Below are positions 1 through 8,266 of a stretch of 64,000 nt of DNA, piece by piece (position 1 is the first letter of the stretch; each line of letters opens with the position of its first letter). Where the stretch lies: assembly GCF_000744705.1 (NCBI RefSeq), contig NZ_JQML01000001.1, forward strand, positions 2,294,001-2,358,000. Reading direction: 5' to 3'. The translations under genes were made by a program, and so were the position numbers. This stretch comes from Streptacidiphilus albus JL83. Its GTDB lineage: Bacteria; Actinomycetota; Actinomycetes; Streptomycetales; Streptomycetaceae. The notes under the pieces are model-generated. The model had not been told where the DNA came from, ran no database searches, and saw only the letters and a list, made by a program, of their open reading frames with translations.

Positions 1-74
1 ACGCCGGACAGCACACCGCGCCCGAGCGACGCGCCGAGGCGGCGTACCTGCAGTTCGTCGCGCGGGAGGCGTGA
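1..74 (+). CDS. 3' end of an unidentified upstream gene
   Basis: An open frame enters from the left edge and ends at TGA 72-74. Its last residues read AAYLQFVAREA. The next gene starts only 4 nt after this stop, so the two are probably cotranscribed. In actinomycetes, membrane-protein pairs like the two that follow often sit behind an ABC transporter ATPase or a regulator, but too little is present here to name a family. The start lies outside the window. Confidence 0.4.
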   Translation, partial: AGQHTAPERRAEAAYLQFVAREA

Positions 75-78
75 CCGC

Positions 79-1356
79 ATGCCCTGGTTCACGCAACTGC
101 GCACCTCCCTGGCCGCATGGCTCTCCCTCCCGCTCGTCTGCGGCATCGTCCTGTACGCCCAGGGGGACCTGGTGCAATGGGCCACGACCGGCTACTGGGA
201 GTCGGCCAGCGGAAAAGCGGCCTACCTGCTGTTCATGATCGCCCCGGCGGCGGCGCTGGCCGGAGCATGGGAAGGCGGCCGCATCCGCCGCGCCCGGGTG
301 GCCGGATGGGCCCCGGCGCGGTCCCAGCTGCGGATCGCCACCGCCCACTTGCTTCCGGTGTTCGCAATGGTGGCCGTCGGCGTCACCGCAGCCTTCGCCG
401 CCACCGCATCGACCGCGCTGGGAGCACCGGGATTCCCGGACCCTTGGATGATCCTGCTCTGCCTGGCTGTCGGCTGCTCCCACGCCGTCCTCGGCTACGC
501 GGCCGGGCTCCTGCTCCCTGTCCCGGTCTCCCTGCCGCTGTGCCTGGCGGTTTCCTACGTGTGGACCGCGTACACGGGCACGGTGGAGCCCTTGTGGCTG
601 AGATACCTGACAGGGATGTACCTCGACGACTGCTGCGCGCTGGACCAGGTACCGAAGACCGGCGTGCTGGTATCGCCGGTCGTCATGGCGCTGGGCCTGG
701 CCACAGCCGGCGGACTGCTCATCGCGGCCCGGCGACGGCTGCCCGCCGCTCTGGGCGCCGTCGTGGCGGTTGCGGTCGGCTTCGCCCTGGCCGCCTGGCC
801 GGTCCATCACCTCGGAGCCGATCCGACACGGGCACGGACCGGCACGCAGTGCGCCGGCACGGGCCCGCAGATATGCCTGTGGCCCGAGCAGCAGCGGGCC
901 GCTGACCGCATCCGTCTCACCGTGCGCACCGGCTACGCCCGTCTGGCAGCGGCCGGCCTCCACCTTCCCGACATCGTCAAGGCCTCCGACGACGCCCGGC
1001 AGCACGGCGCGCTCACCCTGCTCGCGTCCACGAGCCCGACCACCCAGGAGATCACCGACGACCTCTCCCAGGCCATCCTGCCCGCCGGCCCCCCAGCGTG
1101 CTCCGAGGACACGCCCTACCCTGGAAACGCGGCCTACGGCCCCCTTCAGGCATGGCTCGACCTCGCCCAGGGCGGCACAGGACGGCTGCTCGCCGGAGAG
1201 GTCACAGCCACCGACATCCAGCTCGCCGAGCACGTGCGGGCGCTGCCCCGCGATGAGCAGTTGTCCTGGTTCGCCGCCGACATGAACTCGCTGACCCACT
1301 GCGACACCCCCATGGCGATGCTGCCCGCCACCGCCGGCAAGGAGCGTGCCCGATGA
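79..1356 (+). CDS. Polytopic membrane protein, transporter-permease-like
   Basis: The 425-residue protein has about seven hydrophobic segments in its first 245 residues (near 10-28, 45-63, 86-110, 120-145, 150-165, 197-217 and 222-242). A soluble C-terminal region of about 180 residues follows. I recognise no catalytic motif. The layout resembles the uncharacterised membrane subunits that accompany ABC-2-type exporters in streptomycetes, which is inference only. It follows the preceding stop by 4 nt and overlaps the next membrane gene by 4 nt (ATGA), so translational coupling is likely. A NarL-type two-component pair follows on the same strand and may control or sense this transporter. Confidence 0.75.
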   Translation: MPWFTQLRTSLAAWLSLPLVCGIVLYAQGDLVQWATTGYWESASGKAAYLLFMIAPAAALAGAWEGGRIRRARVAGWAPARSQLRIATAHLLPVFAMVAVGVTAAFAATASTALGAPGFPDPWMILLCLAVGCSHAVLGYAAGLLLPVPVSLPLCLAVSYVWTAYTGTVEPLWLRYLTGMYLDDCCALDQVPKTGVLVSPVVMALGLATAGGLLIAARRRLPAALGAVVAVAVGFALAAWPVHHLGADPTRARTGTQCAGTGPQICLWPEQQRAADRIRLTVRTGYARLAAAGLHLPDIVKASDDARQHGALTLLASTSPTTQEITDDLSQAILPAGPPACSEDTPYPGNAAYGPLQAWLDLAQGGTGRLLAGEVTATDIQLAEHVRALPRDEQLSWFAADMNSLTHCDTPMAMLPATAGKERAR

Positions 1357-1943
1357 GGTGGTGGCTCAGGATCCGCCTGGTGCCCTGGACCCTCGCGGCG
1401 CTCACCGGATGCGCGATCGCGGCAGCGTCGATGCCCGGGGCGTCGATGCCGATGCCGAGCCTGGCCGGCGGCCTCCTGCTGCCCGTGCCGCTGTCGTTGC
1501 TGGCCCCTCTGGTCCCCTCGCTGCTCGCGCTCCACGCAGTGGACCGGGCTGTGACCGCTGCCGAGGACACTGCCACCCGGCCCGTACCGCGCATGGACGG
1601 TACCTACCTGCTGCTGTGCGCACTGCTCGCCCTCGCCGCCGGAGGTTGCGGACAGGCTCTGGGCTGGTGGCCGCTGGGTGAGGGATTCGGACGCAACGTC
1701 GCAGGCACGATCGGCCTGGGGCTGCTTGCCCGCTGGGTCGCAGGACCGCTGGCAGCGACTACGGCCCCGGTCGCCTTCACCGTCATCTGCACCTTCTTCG
1801 GCGTGAGCCTCGGCGGACACGCCCGCGCATGGGCCTGGCCTCTCGCTGCCCCGACCTCACTCAGCGCCCTCGTGATCTCCCTGCTCCTCCTCACGCTCGG
1901 CCTCCACGGCATCGGCAGGCGTGGTGCGTGGCTGCGGCATTGA
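1353..1943 (+). CDS. Small polytopic membrane protein
   Basis: The 196-residue protein is very hydrophobic, with about five to six membrane segments rich in Leu, Ala and Gly and no visible enzyme motif. Its ATG overlaps the TGA of the preceding membrane gene (ATGA at 1353-1356), a typical coupled start. It probably forms a membrane complex with that protein. It ends 349 nt before the likely start of the response regulator gene. Family unknown; a transporter permease subunit is the simplest guess. Confidence 0.7.
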   Translation: MRWWLRIRLVPWTLAALTGCAIAAASMPGASMPMPSLAGGLLLPVPLSLLAPLVPSLLALHAVDRAVTAAEDTATRPVPRMDGTYLLLCALLALAAGGCGQALGWWPLGEGFGRNVAGTIGLGLLARWVAGPLAATTAPVAFTVICTFFGVSLGGHARAWAWPLAAPTSLSALVISLLLLTLGLHGIGRRGAWLRH

Positions 1944-2292
1944 ACGCAGCTCGGCACCTTGGCAACCCGCTCCCGGGGCTCCTCGGCGGACCCCCGGGGG
2001 CGGGGATTCGCTGTCCGCGCGCTACGCGCCGGGGGAACGACCAGTACGCGTACGCACCATGGATCTGCTGGTCACGCTGAGGGTGAAGCCAGAACTGGCG
2101 GCCGTCGTGAACGCACCGGCACCCCCGTTTCCGGTCCTGAAAGGTGGGAAATTCGGCGTGGCCGTGATCCGCGGGCCCGGGCACACTGTTTCAGACGGCG
2201 CCACCGGAGCGGCTCCCGTGGCGCGTGGATCTCCTTCCGGTCCTTTCCACAAGCAGCAGTTGTTTCAGAACGGAAAGTTGTTGGGCGAGGGC
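1944..2292 (+). other. Intergenic leader before the response regulator
   Basis: This 349-nt stretch has no gene I can support. The response-regulator frame stays open across it, but the translation is low-complexity and unlike receiver domains, whose homology begins only after 2293. The closing part (about 2265-2292) is locally A/T-richer and could hold the promoter. No strong hairpin or tandem repeat was noticed. Confidence 0.4.
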
Positions 2293-3045
2293 ATGCACGG
2301 GGCAGCGCAGGCATTGGACGGCGCGCTCGGCGTTGTGGTGGTGGACGACGAACAGCTGGTGCGTGCCGGGTTGCGGATGATCCTCAACTGCGCACCGGGC
2401 CTGGACGTCCTGGCCACCTGCGACGGCCCTGAGGCACTGGCCGCCGTGGACCGGCACCAGCCGGACATCGTGCTACTGGACATCGAGATGCCGGGTACCG
2501 ACGGCATTGCCGTCCTGCGCCGCATTCAGGGTCTGCCGAAACCGCCGACGGTCGCGATGCTGACCACCTTCGACACGGAGTCGTACGTGCGCGCTGCCCT
2601 GGAGCACGGCGCGGCCGGCTACTTCGTCAAGGACACCGACCCCGACCAGTTGATCCAAGAGGTGCACGCCCTGGCCTCGGGCGGCCGGCCCTTGGCACCC
2701 GGTGTGACGCGGACCGTCATCGACGGATACCTGGCCGGCAGCCACCCCTCGCCCCCGGACGAAACCACTGCGAGGGTCGCTGCGCTCACACCTCGCGAAC
2801 GCGAAGCGCTGCTCCTGCTCGGCTGCGGCCTCACCAACGCTGAGATCGCCGGTCACCTGAATATCGCCCCCAGCACCGCCAAGGACCACGTCAGCACGCT
2901 TCTGGCCAAAATCGGACGACTCAACCGGGTCCAGGCAGCCGTCTGGGCGGCCCGCGCCGGACTCCTGCCCAGGTGGAACAGCCAACAGCAGCGCGCCGAC
3001 CGGCCCAGGACCACCGGCCGACCCGCCGCCGGGGCCACCCGATGA
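2293..3045 (+). CDS. NarL/FixJ-family two-component response regulator
   Basis: The 250-residue protein has an N-terminal receiver domain. The acidic pair is D18-D19, the phospho-acceptor Asp is D63 in LLDIEMPG, and the conserved Lys is K113 in YFVKD. A LuxR-type HTH spans about residues 166-221 (LTPREREALLLL ... STAKDHVSTLL). Start ATG 2293 fits the length of this family and has GGCGAGG just upstream; the frame is open further 5' but that part lacks homology. The stop overlaps the kinase start by 4 nt. It presumably receives phosphate from that kinase and may regulate the membrane genes upstream. Confidence 0.93.
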   Translation: MHGAAQALDGALGVVVVDDEQLVRAGLRMILNCAPGLDVLATCDGPEALAAVDRHQPDIVLLDIEMPGTDGIAVLRRIQGLPKPPTVAMLTTFDTESYVRAALEHGAAGYFVKDTDPDQLIQEVHALASGGRPLAPGVTRTVIDGYLAGSHPSPPDETTARVAALTPREREALLLLGCGLTNAEIAGHLNIAPSTAKDHVSTLLAKIGRLNRVQAAVWAARAGLLPRWNSQQQRADRPRTTGRPAAGATR

Positions 3046-4229
3046 AGCCGCGCCGACTCCTGTGGCTACTGACCCCCACCGGAGTGGCGGCCCTTGAGGC
3101 CTGGCAACGCACCACCTCACCACCGCTCACCCCGCTGCAGACGGTGCTGCTGCTCTCGACCCCCTTGGTCCTGCTGGCCCGGCGCCGATGCCCCCTGGTC
3201 GTCTTCCTCGGCACGCTGCCCGACACGTGCACGGTCTCCGGCCTACCGTCACTGCTCGCGCTCTACACGGTGGCACTCACCAACTCCCGCCGCGCAGTGG
3301 CAGTCGGCTGCGCTCTCGCCTTCGTCCTCGCCTTCGAGTACTACGCCGGCGCCAACGATTTCCGGCATGCCTTCCACGGAGAGGTCTGGGAACTGTTCCT
3401 CCTGGCAGCGTGCGTCGCCGCACCCACTGCCCTGGGCCTGCTCGCCCGCACCCGGCTCGTACTCTCCGCCCGCCTGCACGACCTCGAACGCTCACGCCAT
3501 CGCGAGGACCAACTCCTCGCCCAGCAGGTCCAGTCCGCCGAGCGTGCCCGCCTGGCCAGAGAGATGCACGACATCGTGGCCCACAACGTCAGCCTGATCA
3601 GCCTCCGGACCGCAGCGCTCCAGGTCAGCACCACCGACCCGCAGATCAAGTCAACCGCCCGCGAACTGCGCAACCTCGCTGCCCGGACCTTGGACGAGCT
3701 TCGCGAAATGGTCGGTCTGCTGCGCGCCTCGGGCGGCACCAGCGCCCCCCAACCACGCCTCGTGGACCTGCCCCGGCTCATCGCCGAGAGCCAACTCCCC
3801 GTCGAAACCCGGTTCGACATCCCCCTCGCCGACCCGCCGGCCAGCCCCTGGCCCGGTCCTGTCCAGCAAGCGATCTACCGCACCGTCCAGGAATCCCTCA
3901 CCAATGTCCGCAAACACGCGCCCGGCACCCGTGTACACATCCACCTCTACCTGGCCGACCAACATGTGCATGTAGATGTCCGGAACGGGCCGCCCGCCCC
4001 CGAGGCGCCACCACTGCTGCTGCCATCCGGCGGGCACGGCCTCAGGGGCCTCCACGAACGAGCCCACCTGACGGGGGGTGCTCTTGATGCCCACCCCACC
4101 GAAGGCGGCGGCTTTCACGTGCACGCCGTCTTTCCCATCGCCCGATCCACGCGGGCCGAGGCTCTGCCGAGACCGGCGTCCGAGACTTCCGTGGACTCCA
4201 CGCGTCTTCTCAATTGTGACGTCCCCTGA
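3042..4229 (+). CDS. NarL-type sensor histidine kinase (HisKA_3)
   Basis: The 395-residue kinase has an N-terminal membrane region with about four to five hydrophobic segments (residues 6-20, 34-60, 68-80, 86-102, 117-136). A short coiled linker follows, then the HisKA_3 dimerisation motif LAREMHDIVAHNVSLI with phospho-acceptor H176. The ATP-binding domain shows the N-box (QESLTNVRKHA) and G-box (GGHGLRGLHER). The large extracytoplasmic sensor domain found in some relatives is absent, so the signal is probably perceived in the membrane. ATG overlaps the response regulator stop (ATGA), so the pair is coupled. Confidence 0.93.
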   Translation: MKPRRLLWLLTPTGVAALEAWQRTTSPPLTPLQTVLLLSTPLVLLARRRCPLVVFLGTLPDTCTVSGLPSLLALYTVALTNSRRAVAVGCALAFVLAFEYYAGANDFRHAFHGEVWELFLLAACVAAPTALGLLARTRLVLSARLHDLERSRHREDQLLAQQVQSAERARLAREMHDIVAHNVSLISLRTAALQVSTTDPQIKSTARELRNLAARTLDELREMVGLLRASGGTSAPQPRLVDLPRLIAESQLPVETRFDIPLADPPASPWPGPVQQAIYRTVQESLTNVRKHAPGTRVHIHLYLADQHVHVDVRNGPPAPEAPPLLLPSGGHGLRGLHERAHLTGGALDAHPTEGGGFHVHAVFPIARSTRAEALPRPASETSVDSTRLLNCDVP

Positions 4230-4456
4230 AGTGAACTGACACATCGACTGTCCTCGCTTTGCTGGATCCTCGTCGTACTCCTTGCACTGGGAGGCGGCTG
4301 TCCGTCAGTTGTCATGCAGGCCGTGGCCTCTGCCTGGGATCCAGCGCAACCCCCGCGGCAACATCTCGCCTCGCACGGCACCGGCACGGGAGTGTCCTCG
4401 AGAACGGCTCCCTTCTCATGGAGCGCCCCGCGGTGAATGCCCTGCACGATGTGGCC

Positions 4457-4674
4457 ATGGCCGGACGCGTTCGCCGGTCAGGCTACGAGCACGCCGAGGG
4501 CCTGAGTCTGCAACAGGCTCAACGCGACCTCAGGGACCTCGTCACCGCCCGAATCCTCGAACCAGTCGGCCGAACCCGAGCCCGCTACTACAAAGCCGGG
4601 CCCCACTTCCCTCAGGCCGCCCTCGACATCGCCCGCACACCCATGACCTTGACCGATCCCTACGCCAACCGACG
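4457..4674 (+). pseudogene. C-terminal winged-helix remnant, Fic-protein-like
   Basis: The translation reads like the C-terminal wHTH of Fic-family proteins or a related regulator: LSLQQAQRDLRDLVTARILE, then VGRTRARYYKAGP and a TLTDPY tail. There is no catalytic Fic motif (HPFxxGNGR) upstream, no clear start and no in-frame stop at the end of the similarity. It therefore looks like a degraded or truncated gene in the 512-nt gap between the kinase and the MerR regulator. Assignment to Fic is tentative; a stand-alone HTH fragment is the alternative. Confidence 0.35.
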
Positions 4675-4741
4675 GGAGCCAGGACGACCCGGCCGCCGCG
4701 GCGGGTTCGAGGCCGAAGCGACCCGGAGAGCCCTGGCGGGA

Positions 4742-5578
4742 TCACGCCGAGTGGGCGGGATGGTTGTCAGCGCGGAAGACGGGCCAGCCGATCTCGGTTT
4801 CCCAGCGGGTCTCGTCCGGTGTGTCGTGGGCGTCGCGCAGGTAGGTCTCGCGCAGCGGGCCGTCGACGCTGATCTCGTGGGTGGTGGCGTAGGAGCCGAG
4901 TTCGGCATAGGCGAGGTCGACATCGGCCAGGGGGCCGTGGTGGGTGATGACCGCGAGTTCCGCGGCGGGCACCAGGAAGGGCTCCACCCGGCCGATCGCG
5001 CGCACATCGCCGTCGACGGGGATGAACACGATGGCCTCTCCTCGGTCGTTCTGGAACAGCTCGCTGTCATACAGGCCGCCGCTCGGCCCGGCCCGGTGCA
5101 ACTGCTGGGCATGGACGGTGGCGTGCAGTTCGCCCAGGGCGCCGTGCCACCAGGCGAGGATGTCGTCACGGTCCACGGTCTGCCGGATGCCGACGGCCGG
5201 GGTCGCGGGCACGGTGCGGTGCTTGATGGACCTGGCCGCCGCTGGGCCCTGCAGCAGGTTGCGCAGGGAGTCGACGGCGGCGCGGGTCTGGGCGAGTTCG
5301 GTCTCAAGCCGGTTCAGGTGGGTGGTGATCAGAGCGTTGCGCGCGGCGGTGCCGGGGGCGTTCAGGACGGCCTTGACCTCGGCGACCGGCATCTCCAGGT
5401 CCCGCAGCCGACGGATGACCTGGGCGGAGGGGATCTGGTCGGGCCTGTAGTAGCGGTAGCCGTTGCCCGGGTCCACCGTGGCGGGCTCCAGCAGACCCAC
5501 CTGGTGGTAGTGCCGCAGCGTCTTGACGCTCAGGTGCGTGGCCCGGGAGAAGTCCCCAACAGTAAGACCTTCTTTCAT
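4742..5578 (-). CDS. MerR-family regulator with GyrI-like effector domain (BmrR/TipA type)
   Basis: The 278-residue protein starts with a MerR DNA-binding domain: TVGDFSRATHLSVKTLRHYH, then the wing GNGYRYYRPDQI. A helical dimerisation region spans about residues 75-125. The C-terminal half (about 130-275) resembles the GyrI-like/AraC effector-binding fold used by multidrug-sensing BmrR-type regulators. It probably activates its promoter on binding a hydrophobic ligand. Its own start lies 6 nt from a MerR-style promoter with a 19-bp spacer, so autoregulation and a leaderless mRNA are likely. It is divergent from a SnoaL-like gene, the probable second target. Confidence 0.9.
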   Translation of the reverse strand: MKEGLTVGDFSRATHLSVKTLRHYHQVGLLEPATVDPGNGYRYYRPDQIPSAQVIRRLRDLEMPVAEVKAVLNAPGTAARNALITTHLNRLETELAQTRAAVDSLRNLLQGPAAARSIKHRTVPATPAVGIRQTVDRDDILAWWHGALGELHATVHAQQLHRAGPSGGLYDSELFQNDRGEAIVFIPVDGDVRAIGRVEPFLVPAAELAVITHHGPLADVDLAYAELGSYATTHEISVDGPLRETYLRDAHDTPDETRWETEIGWPVFRADNHPAHSA

Positions 5579-5584
5579 GGTCCC

Positions 5585-5615
5585 AGTGTCAACCCTCCCC
5601 GTGCGGGAGGGTCAA
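5585..5615 (-). promoter_or_regulatory. MerR-type promoter with 19-bp spacer and dyad operator
   Basis: Read on the minus strand, TTGACC (5610-5615) and GACACT (5585-5590) form -35 and -10 boxes separated by 19 bp, the over-long spacer typical of MerR-controlled promoters. The spacer is filled by a perfect dyad, CCCTCCC-N5-GGGAGGG (plus-strand 5593-5611). The MerR gene starts 6 nt downstream of the -10, implying a leaderless transcript. Positions are read from sequence; the control is inferred. Confidence 0.65.
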
Positions 5616-5641
5616 CGCGCCACGGTGGTGTTGACCCTCCC
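5605..5641. promoter_or_regulatory. 12-bp inverted repeat overlapping the MerR operator
   Basis: GGGAGGGTCAAC (5605-5616) and GTTGACCCTCCC (5630-5641) are perfect 12-bp inverted arms with a 13-bp spacer. The left arm is shared with the MerR-type dyad. The right arm carries TTGACC facing the SnoaL-like gene. It may be a second operator coordinating the divergent genes. Confidence 0.5.
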
Positions 5642-5695
5642 CCGGCCGGAGCGCCGAGCTTTGACATCGGGCCGCCGGATCGGTGGTCCGGGAAG

Positions 5696-5719
5696 CTCGA
5701 TGACTCGATGACTCGATGA
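5696..5719 (+). repeat. Three tandem copies of CTCGATGA
   Basis: CTCGATGA is repeated exactly three times just upstream of the SnoaL-like gene. Each copy contains an ATG followed by TGA in an overlapping frame, and the array ends next to the ribosome-binding site GAGGAG. Changes in copy number would move the ribosome-binding site relative to the promoter. Confidence 0.8.
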
Positions 5720-5730
5720 GGAGAAGTGCC

Positions 5731-6096
5731 ATGACCGATACCAGTACCTCGCTCAGTCCGGTGCTCGCGGAGCATGTCCGTGCCGTCAACGCCTTCGACG
5801 TGGACGCGATCGTCGCGACCTTCGCCGAGGACGCCCTGGTCAACGACGCGCGACGGGAGTTCTGGGGTGCTGCGGCGATCCGCCGCTGGGTCACGAAGGA
5901 GCTGGTCGGGGACAAGGTGACCCTGGAGGTGACCGAGGTCATCGACCACCACGGCGACGCGATCGTGCGTGCGCGCTACGACGGCCAGTACGACAAGACG
6001 AACCTGCCCGACGAGCTGATCATGACGAACTACTTCACCGTTCGTGACGGCAGGATCGTCAGCCTCCTCGTCATCCGGAACCAGACAGCGAACTGA
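5731..6096 (+). CDS. SnoaL-like / NTF2-fold protein
   Basis: The 121-residue protein is the size of NTF2-fold SnoaL-like proteins and shows the usual pattern: HVRAVNAFDVDAIVATFAED, then an aromatic/acidic strand region and the ending YFTVRDGRIVSLLVI. Such proteins are isomerases, hydrolases or ligand binders; no specific activity can be assigned. Start ATG 5731 has GAGGAG about 7 nt upstream. It is divergent from the MerR regulator and shares its palindromic intergenic region, so it is probably induced by that regulator's ligand. Confidence 0.82.
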   Translation: MTDTSTSLSPVLAEHVRAVNAFDVDAIVATFAEDALVNDARREFWGAAAIRRWVTKELVGDKVTLEVTEVIDHHGDAIVRARYDGQYDKTNLPDELIMTNYFTVRDGRIVSLLVIRNQTAN

Positions 6097-6226
6097 AGAC
6101 AGCGAACTGACCCGACAGTGCGCACTGTGACGCCCGCCCAGGTCCGGTTCCGGCGGCCTGGGCTGCGCGCAGGATCGGCTTTGGCGGTGGCCGCCGCCCA
6201 GGGTCGACCCCGGGGTCGACCGCTGG

Positions 6227-7141
6227 TCAGCCCTGGCCGGGCGCGGGGTCCGGCAGCGGCGCGGCTGTCGGAGGGCTGCTCCAGGTCGGAGGGGTGCTCC
6301 AGGCGGCCAAGAGCCGTAGTGCGTCCGCCGACGGTGACCCTGGTTCGGCAGTGTGCAGGCCGAGGGTCTGCTCGGGGTCACCGGTGGGGTTGAGGGCCTC
6401 GTAGTCGAGGGTGAGCTCGCCGACCAGGGGGTGGCGGTACCGCTTGCTGCCGTGGCTGCGCTGCAGCACGTCGTGGTCGGCCCACCAGCGACGGAAATCG
6501 CCGTCGCGCAGCGAGAGTTCGCCCACCAGCTCGGCGAGCCGGGGGTCGTCCGGGTGCGCCCCTGCGTAGAGGTGCAGCGAGGCGACGGTGCCGCGGGCGG
6601 ACCGCTCCCAGTCGACGTACAGCTCACGGGCGGCCGGGTCGAGGAACACGAAGCGGGCCATGTTGCGTTCGCGCTGCGGCAGCGCCTCGAAGTCGGTGTA
6701 CAGGACCCGGGCCAGCCGGTTGCTCGCCAGCACGTCCGAGCGGTGCCCCAGGACCAGGGCCGGATTGCCGGTCAAGGTGTCCAGGATGCGGTACAGGCCG
6801 GGCCTGACCCGCTGCGGGGGCAGCGGCCGACGGCGGCTACGGGTGGGCCTGGCCAGGGCGAACAGGTGGCCGCGCTCGGTGTCGTCGAGGCACAGGGCCC
6901 GGGCGACCGCGTCCAGCACGCCCTCGGAGACGTTCGTGCCGCGACCGCGCTCCAGCCGCACGTAGTAGTCCACGCTGACCCCGGCCAGCTGGGCGACCTC
7001 CTCACGGCGCAGCCCGGGCACCCGCCGGGTGCCCGATCGCGGGGGCAGCCCGGCGTCCTCGGGGGTGATCCGGGCCCGGCGCGAGCGCAGGAAATCCCGC
7101 AGCTCGGCGTTGCCGCCCGGATCGGCGGAAGACTCACTCAT
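6227..7141 (-). CDS. XRE-family HTH regulator with MmyB-like ligand-binding domain
   Basis: The 304-residue protein begins with an HTH domain (LRDFLRSRRARITPEDAGLP ... VPGLRREEVAQLAGVSVDYY ... LERGRG). The C-terminal MmyB-like domain shows NPALVLGHRSDVLASNRLA and a late H-P-L-V-G-E-L segment. This architecture is abundant in Streptomyces, where such genes commonly lie divergent from a short-chain dehydrogenase they repress, as here. Start 7141 has GGGGAG upstream. Ligands are generally unknown; fatty-acid-like ligands have been seen in MmyB-type structures. Confidence 0.92.
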   Translation of the reverse strand: MSESSADPGGNAELRDFLRSRRARITPEDAGLPPRSGTRRVPGLRREEVAQLAGVSVDYYVRLERGRGTNVSEGVLDAVARALCLDDTERGHLFALARPTRSRRRPLPPQRVRPGLYRILDTLTGNPALVLGHRSDVLASNRLARVLYTDFEALPQRERNMARFVFLDPAARELYVDWERSARGTVASLHLYAGAHPDDPRLAELVGELSLRDGDFRRWWADHDVLQRSHGSKRYRHPLVGELTLDYEALNPTGDPEQTLGLHTAEPGSPSADALRLLAAWSTPPTWSSPPTAAPLPDPAPGQG

Positions 7142-7324
7142 GCTCCCCAGGTTAGGACCACCCCGGGCCCTGGGCACGGCGCGTGGGAGGTACTGCTGGA
7201 CCCCCGGTCGAAGCAGCACCCTCTACCCCGCCGCGGAGCCGGTGGCCGGTGGTTCGCTGGTAGTGGGCCGTCCGCCGGGCGACCCCGCGCGCCCCACCCG
7301 GGGGCCTGACCGAAGGGCAGTCCG

Positions 7325-8266
7325 ATGAGTGAACCCATGCGCATCACCACACCGTTCGACGAGCGGTCGACCGCTGCCGAGGTGGTGGCCGGCGTCGACC
7401 TGACCGGTCGGCGGGCCGTCGTCACCGGTGGCTCGTCGGGCATCGGCGTCGAGACCGCCCGGGCCCTGGCCGCGGCCGGCGCCGAGGTGACCTTGGCGGT
7501 GCGGGATCCTGAGGCCGGTCGGCGCAGCGCCGAGGACCTCCGGTCGAGCACCGGCAGCAAGCAGGTCCTGGTCGCCCCGCTCGACCTGGCCGACCAGCGG
7601 TCGGTCCGCGCCTTCGTCGCCGCGTGGGAGGGGCCGCTGCACCTCCTGGTCAACAACGCCGGGGTGATGCGGACACCCGAACAGCGCACACCCGAGGGTT
7701 GGGAGCTGCAGTTCGCGACCAACCATCTGGGCCACTTCGCACTCGCCGCCGGGCTGCACCCGGCGCTGGCGGCGGCAGGTCACGCCCGGGTGGTGTCGCT
7801 CAGCTCCGTCGCCCACCTGCAGGCCCCGGTGGACTTCGACGACATCCACTTCCGGCGGCGGGCCTACGATCCCGGCACCGCCTACGCCCAGTCCAAGACG
7901 GCCACCGCACTCTTCGCCGTCGAGGCCCAGCGTCGCTGGGCCGGCCACGGCATCACCGTCAACGCGGTTCATCCGGGGGCGATCCTGTCGAACCTGACGC
8001 GGCACATGGACCAGGAGGCACTCGACGCCACGATCGCCACCGGCGGCTACGTGTTCAAGACGCCCGAGCAGGGCGCCGCCACCTCCGTGCTCGCGGCGAC
8101 CTGGCCGCAGCTCGACGGCGTGGGCGGCCGGTACTTCGAGGACTGCAACCAGGCCCACGCCCACGTGGACGGCACGCCCGGCGGGGTGGCGGCCCATGCC
8201 CTGGACCCGGAGGCCGCCGACCGGCTCTGGCAGGCATCCCTGGATTCACTGGCCGGGACCGTGTAG
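7325..8266 (+). CDS. Short-chain dehydrogenase/reductase (SDR)
   Basis: The 313-residue oxidoreductase has a Rossmann cofactor motif GGSSGIG (TGxxxGxG type), NNAG, the catalytic Ser in SLSSVAH and the YAQSK (YxxxK) catalytic pair. The basic residue in AVRD after the second strand suggests NADP(H) preference. The length and the VHPGAILSNLTRHM region resemble the retinol-dehydrogenase/WW-domain-oxidoreductase-like SDRs common in actinomycetes. Substrate unknown. It is divergent from the XRE/MmyB regulator, its likely controller. Its last 21 nt overlap the convergent GNAT gene. Confidence 0.92.
   Translation: MSEPMRITTPFDERSTAAEVVAGVDLTGRRAVVTGGSSGIGVETARALAAAGAEVTLAVRDPEAGRRSAEDLRSSTGSKQVLVAPLDLADQRSVRAFVAAWEGPLHLLVNNAGVMRTPEQRTPEGWELQFATNHLGHFALAAGLHPALAAAGHARVVSLSSVAHLQAPVDFDDIHFRRRAYDPGTAYAQSKTATALFAVEAQRRWAGHGITVNAVHPGAILSNLTRHMDQEALDATIATGGYVFKTPEQGAATSVLAATWPQLDGVGGRYFEDCNQAHAHVDGTPGGVAAHALDPEAADRLWQASLDSLAGTV

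Noticed and set aside
1921-2292. N-terminal extension of the response regulator
   Set aside because: The frame is open but the translation is unlike any receiver extension and would give an atypical 374-residue protein.
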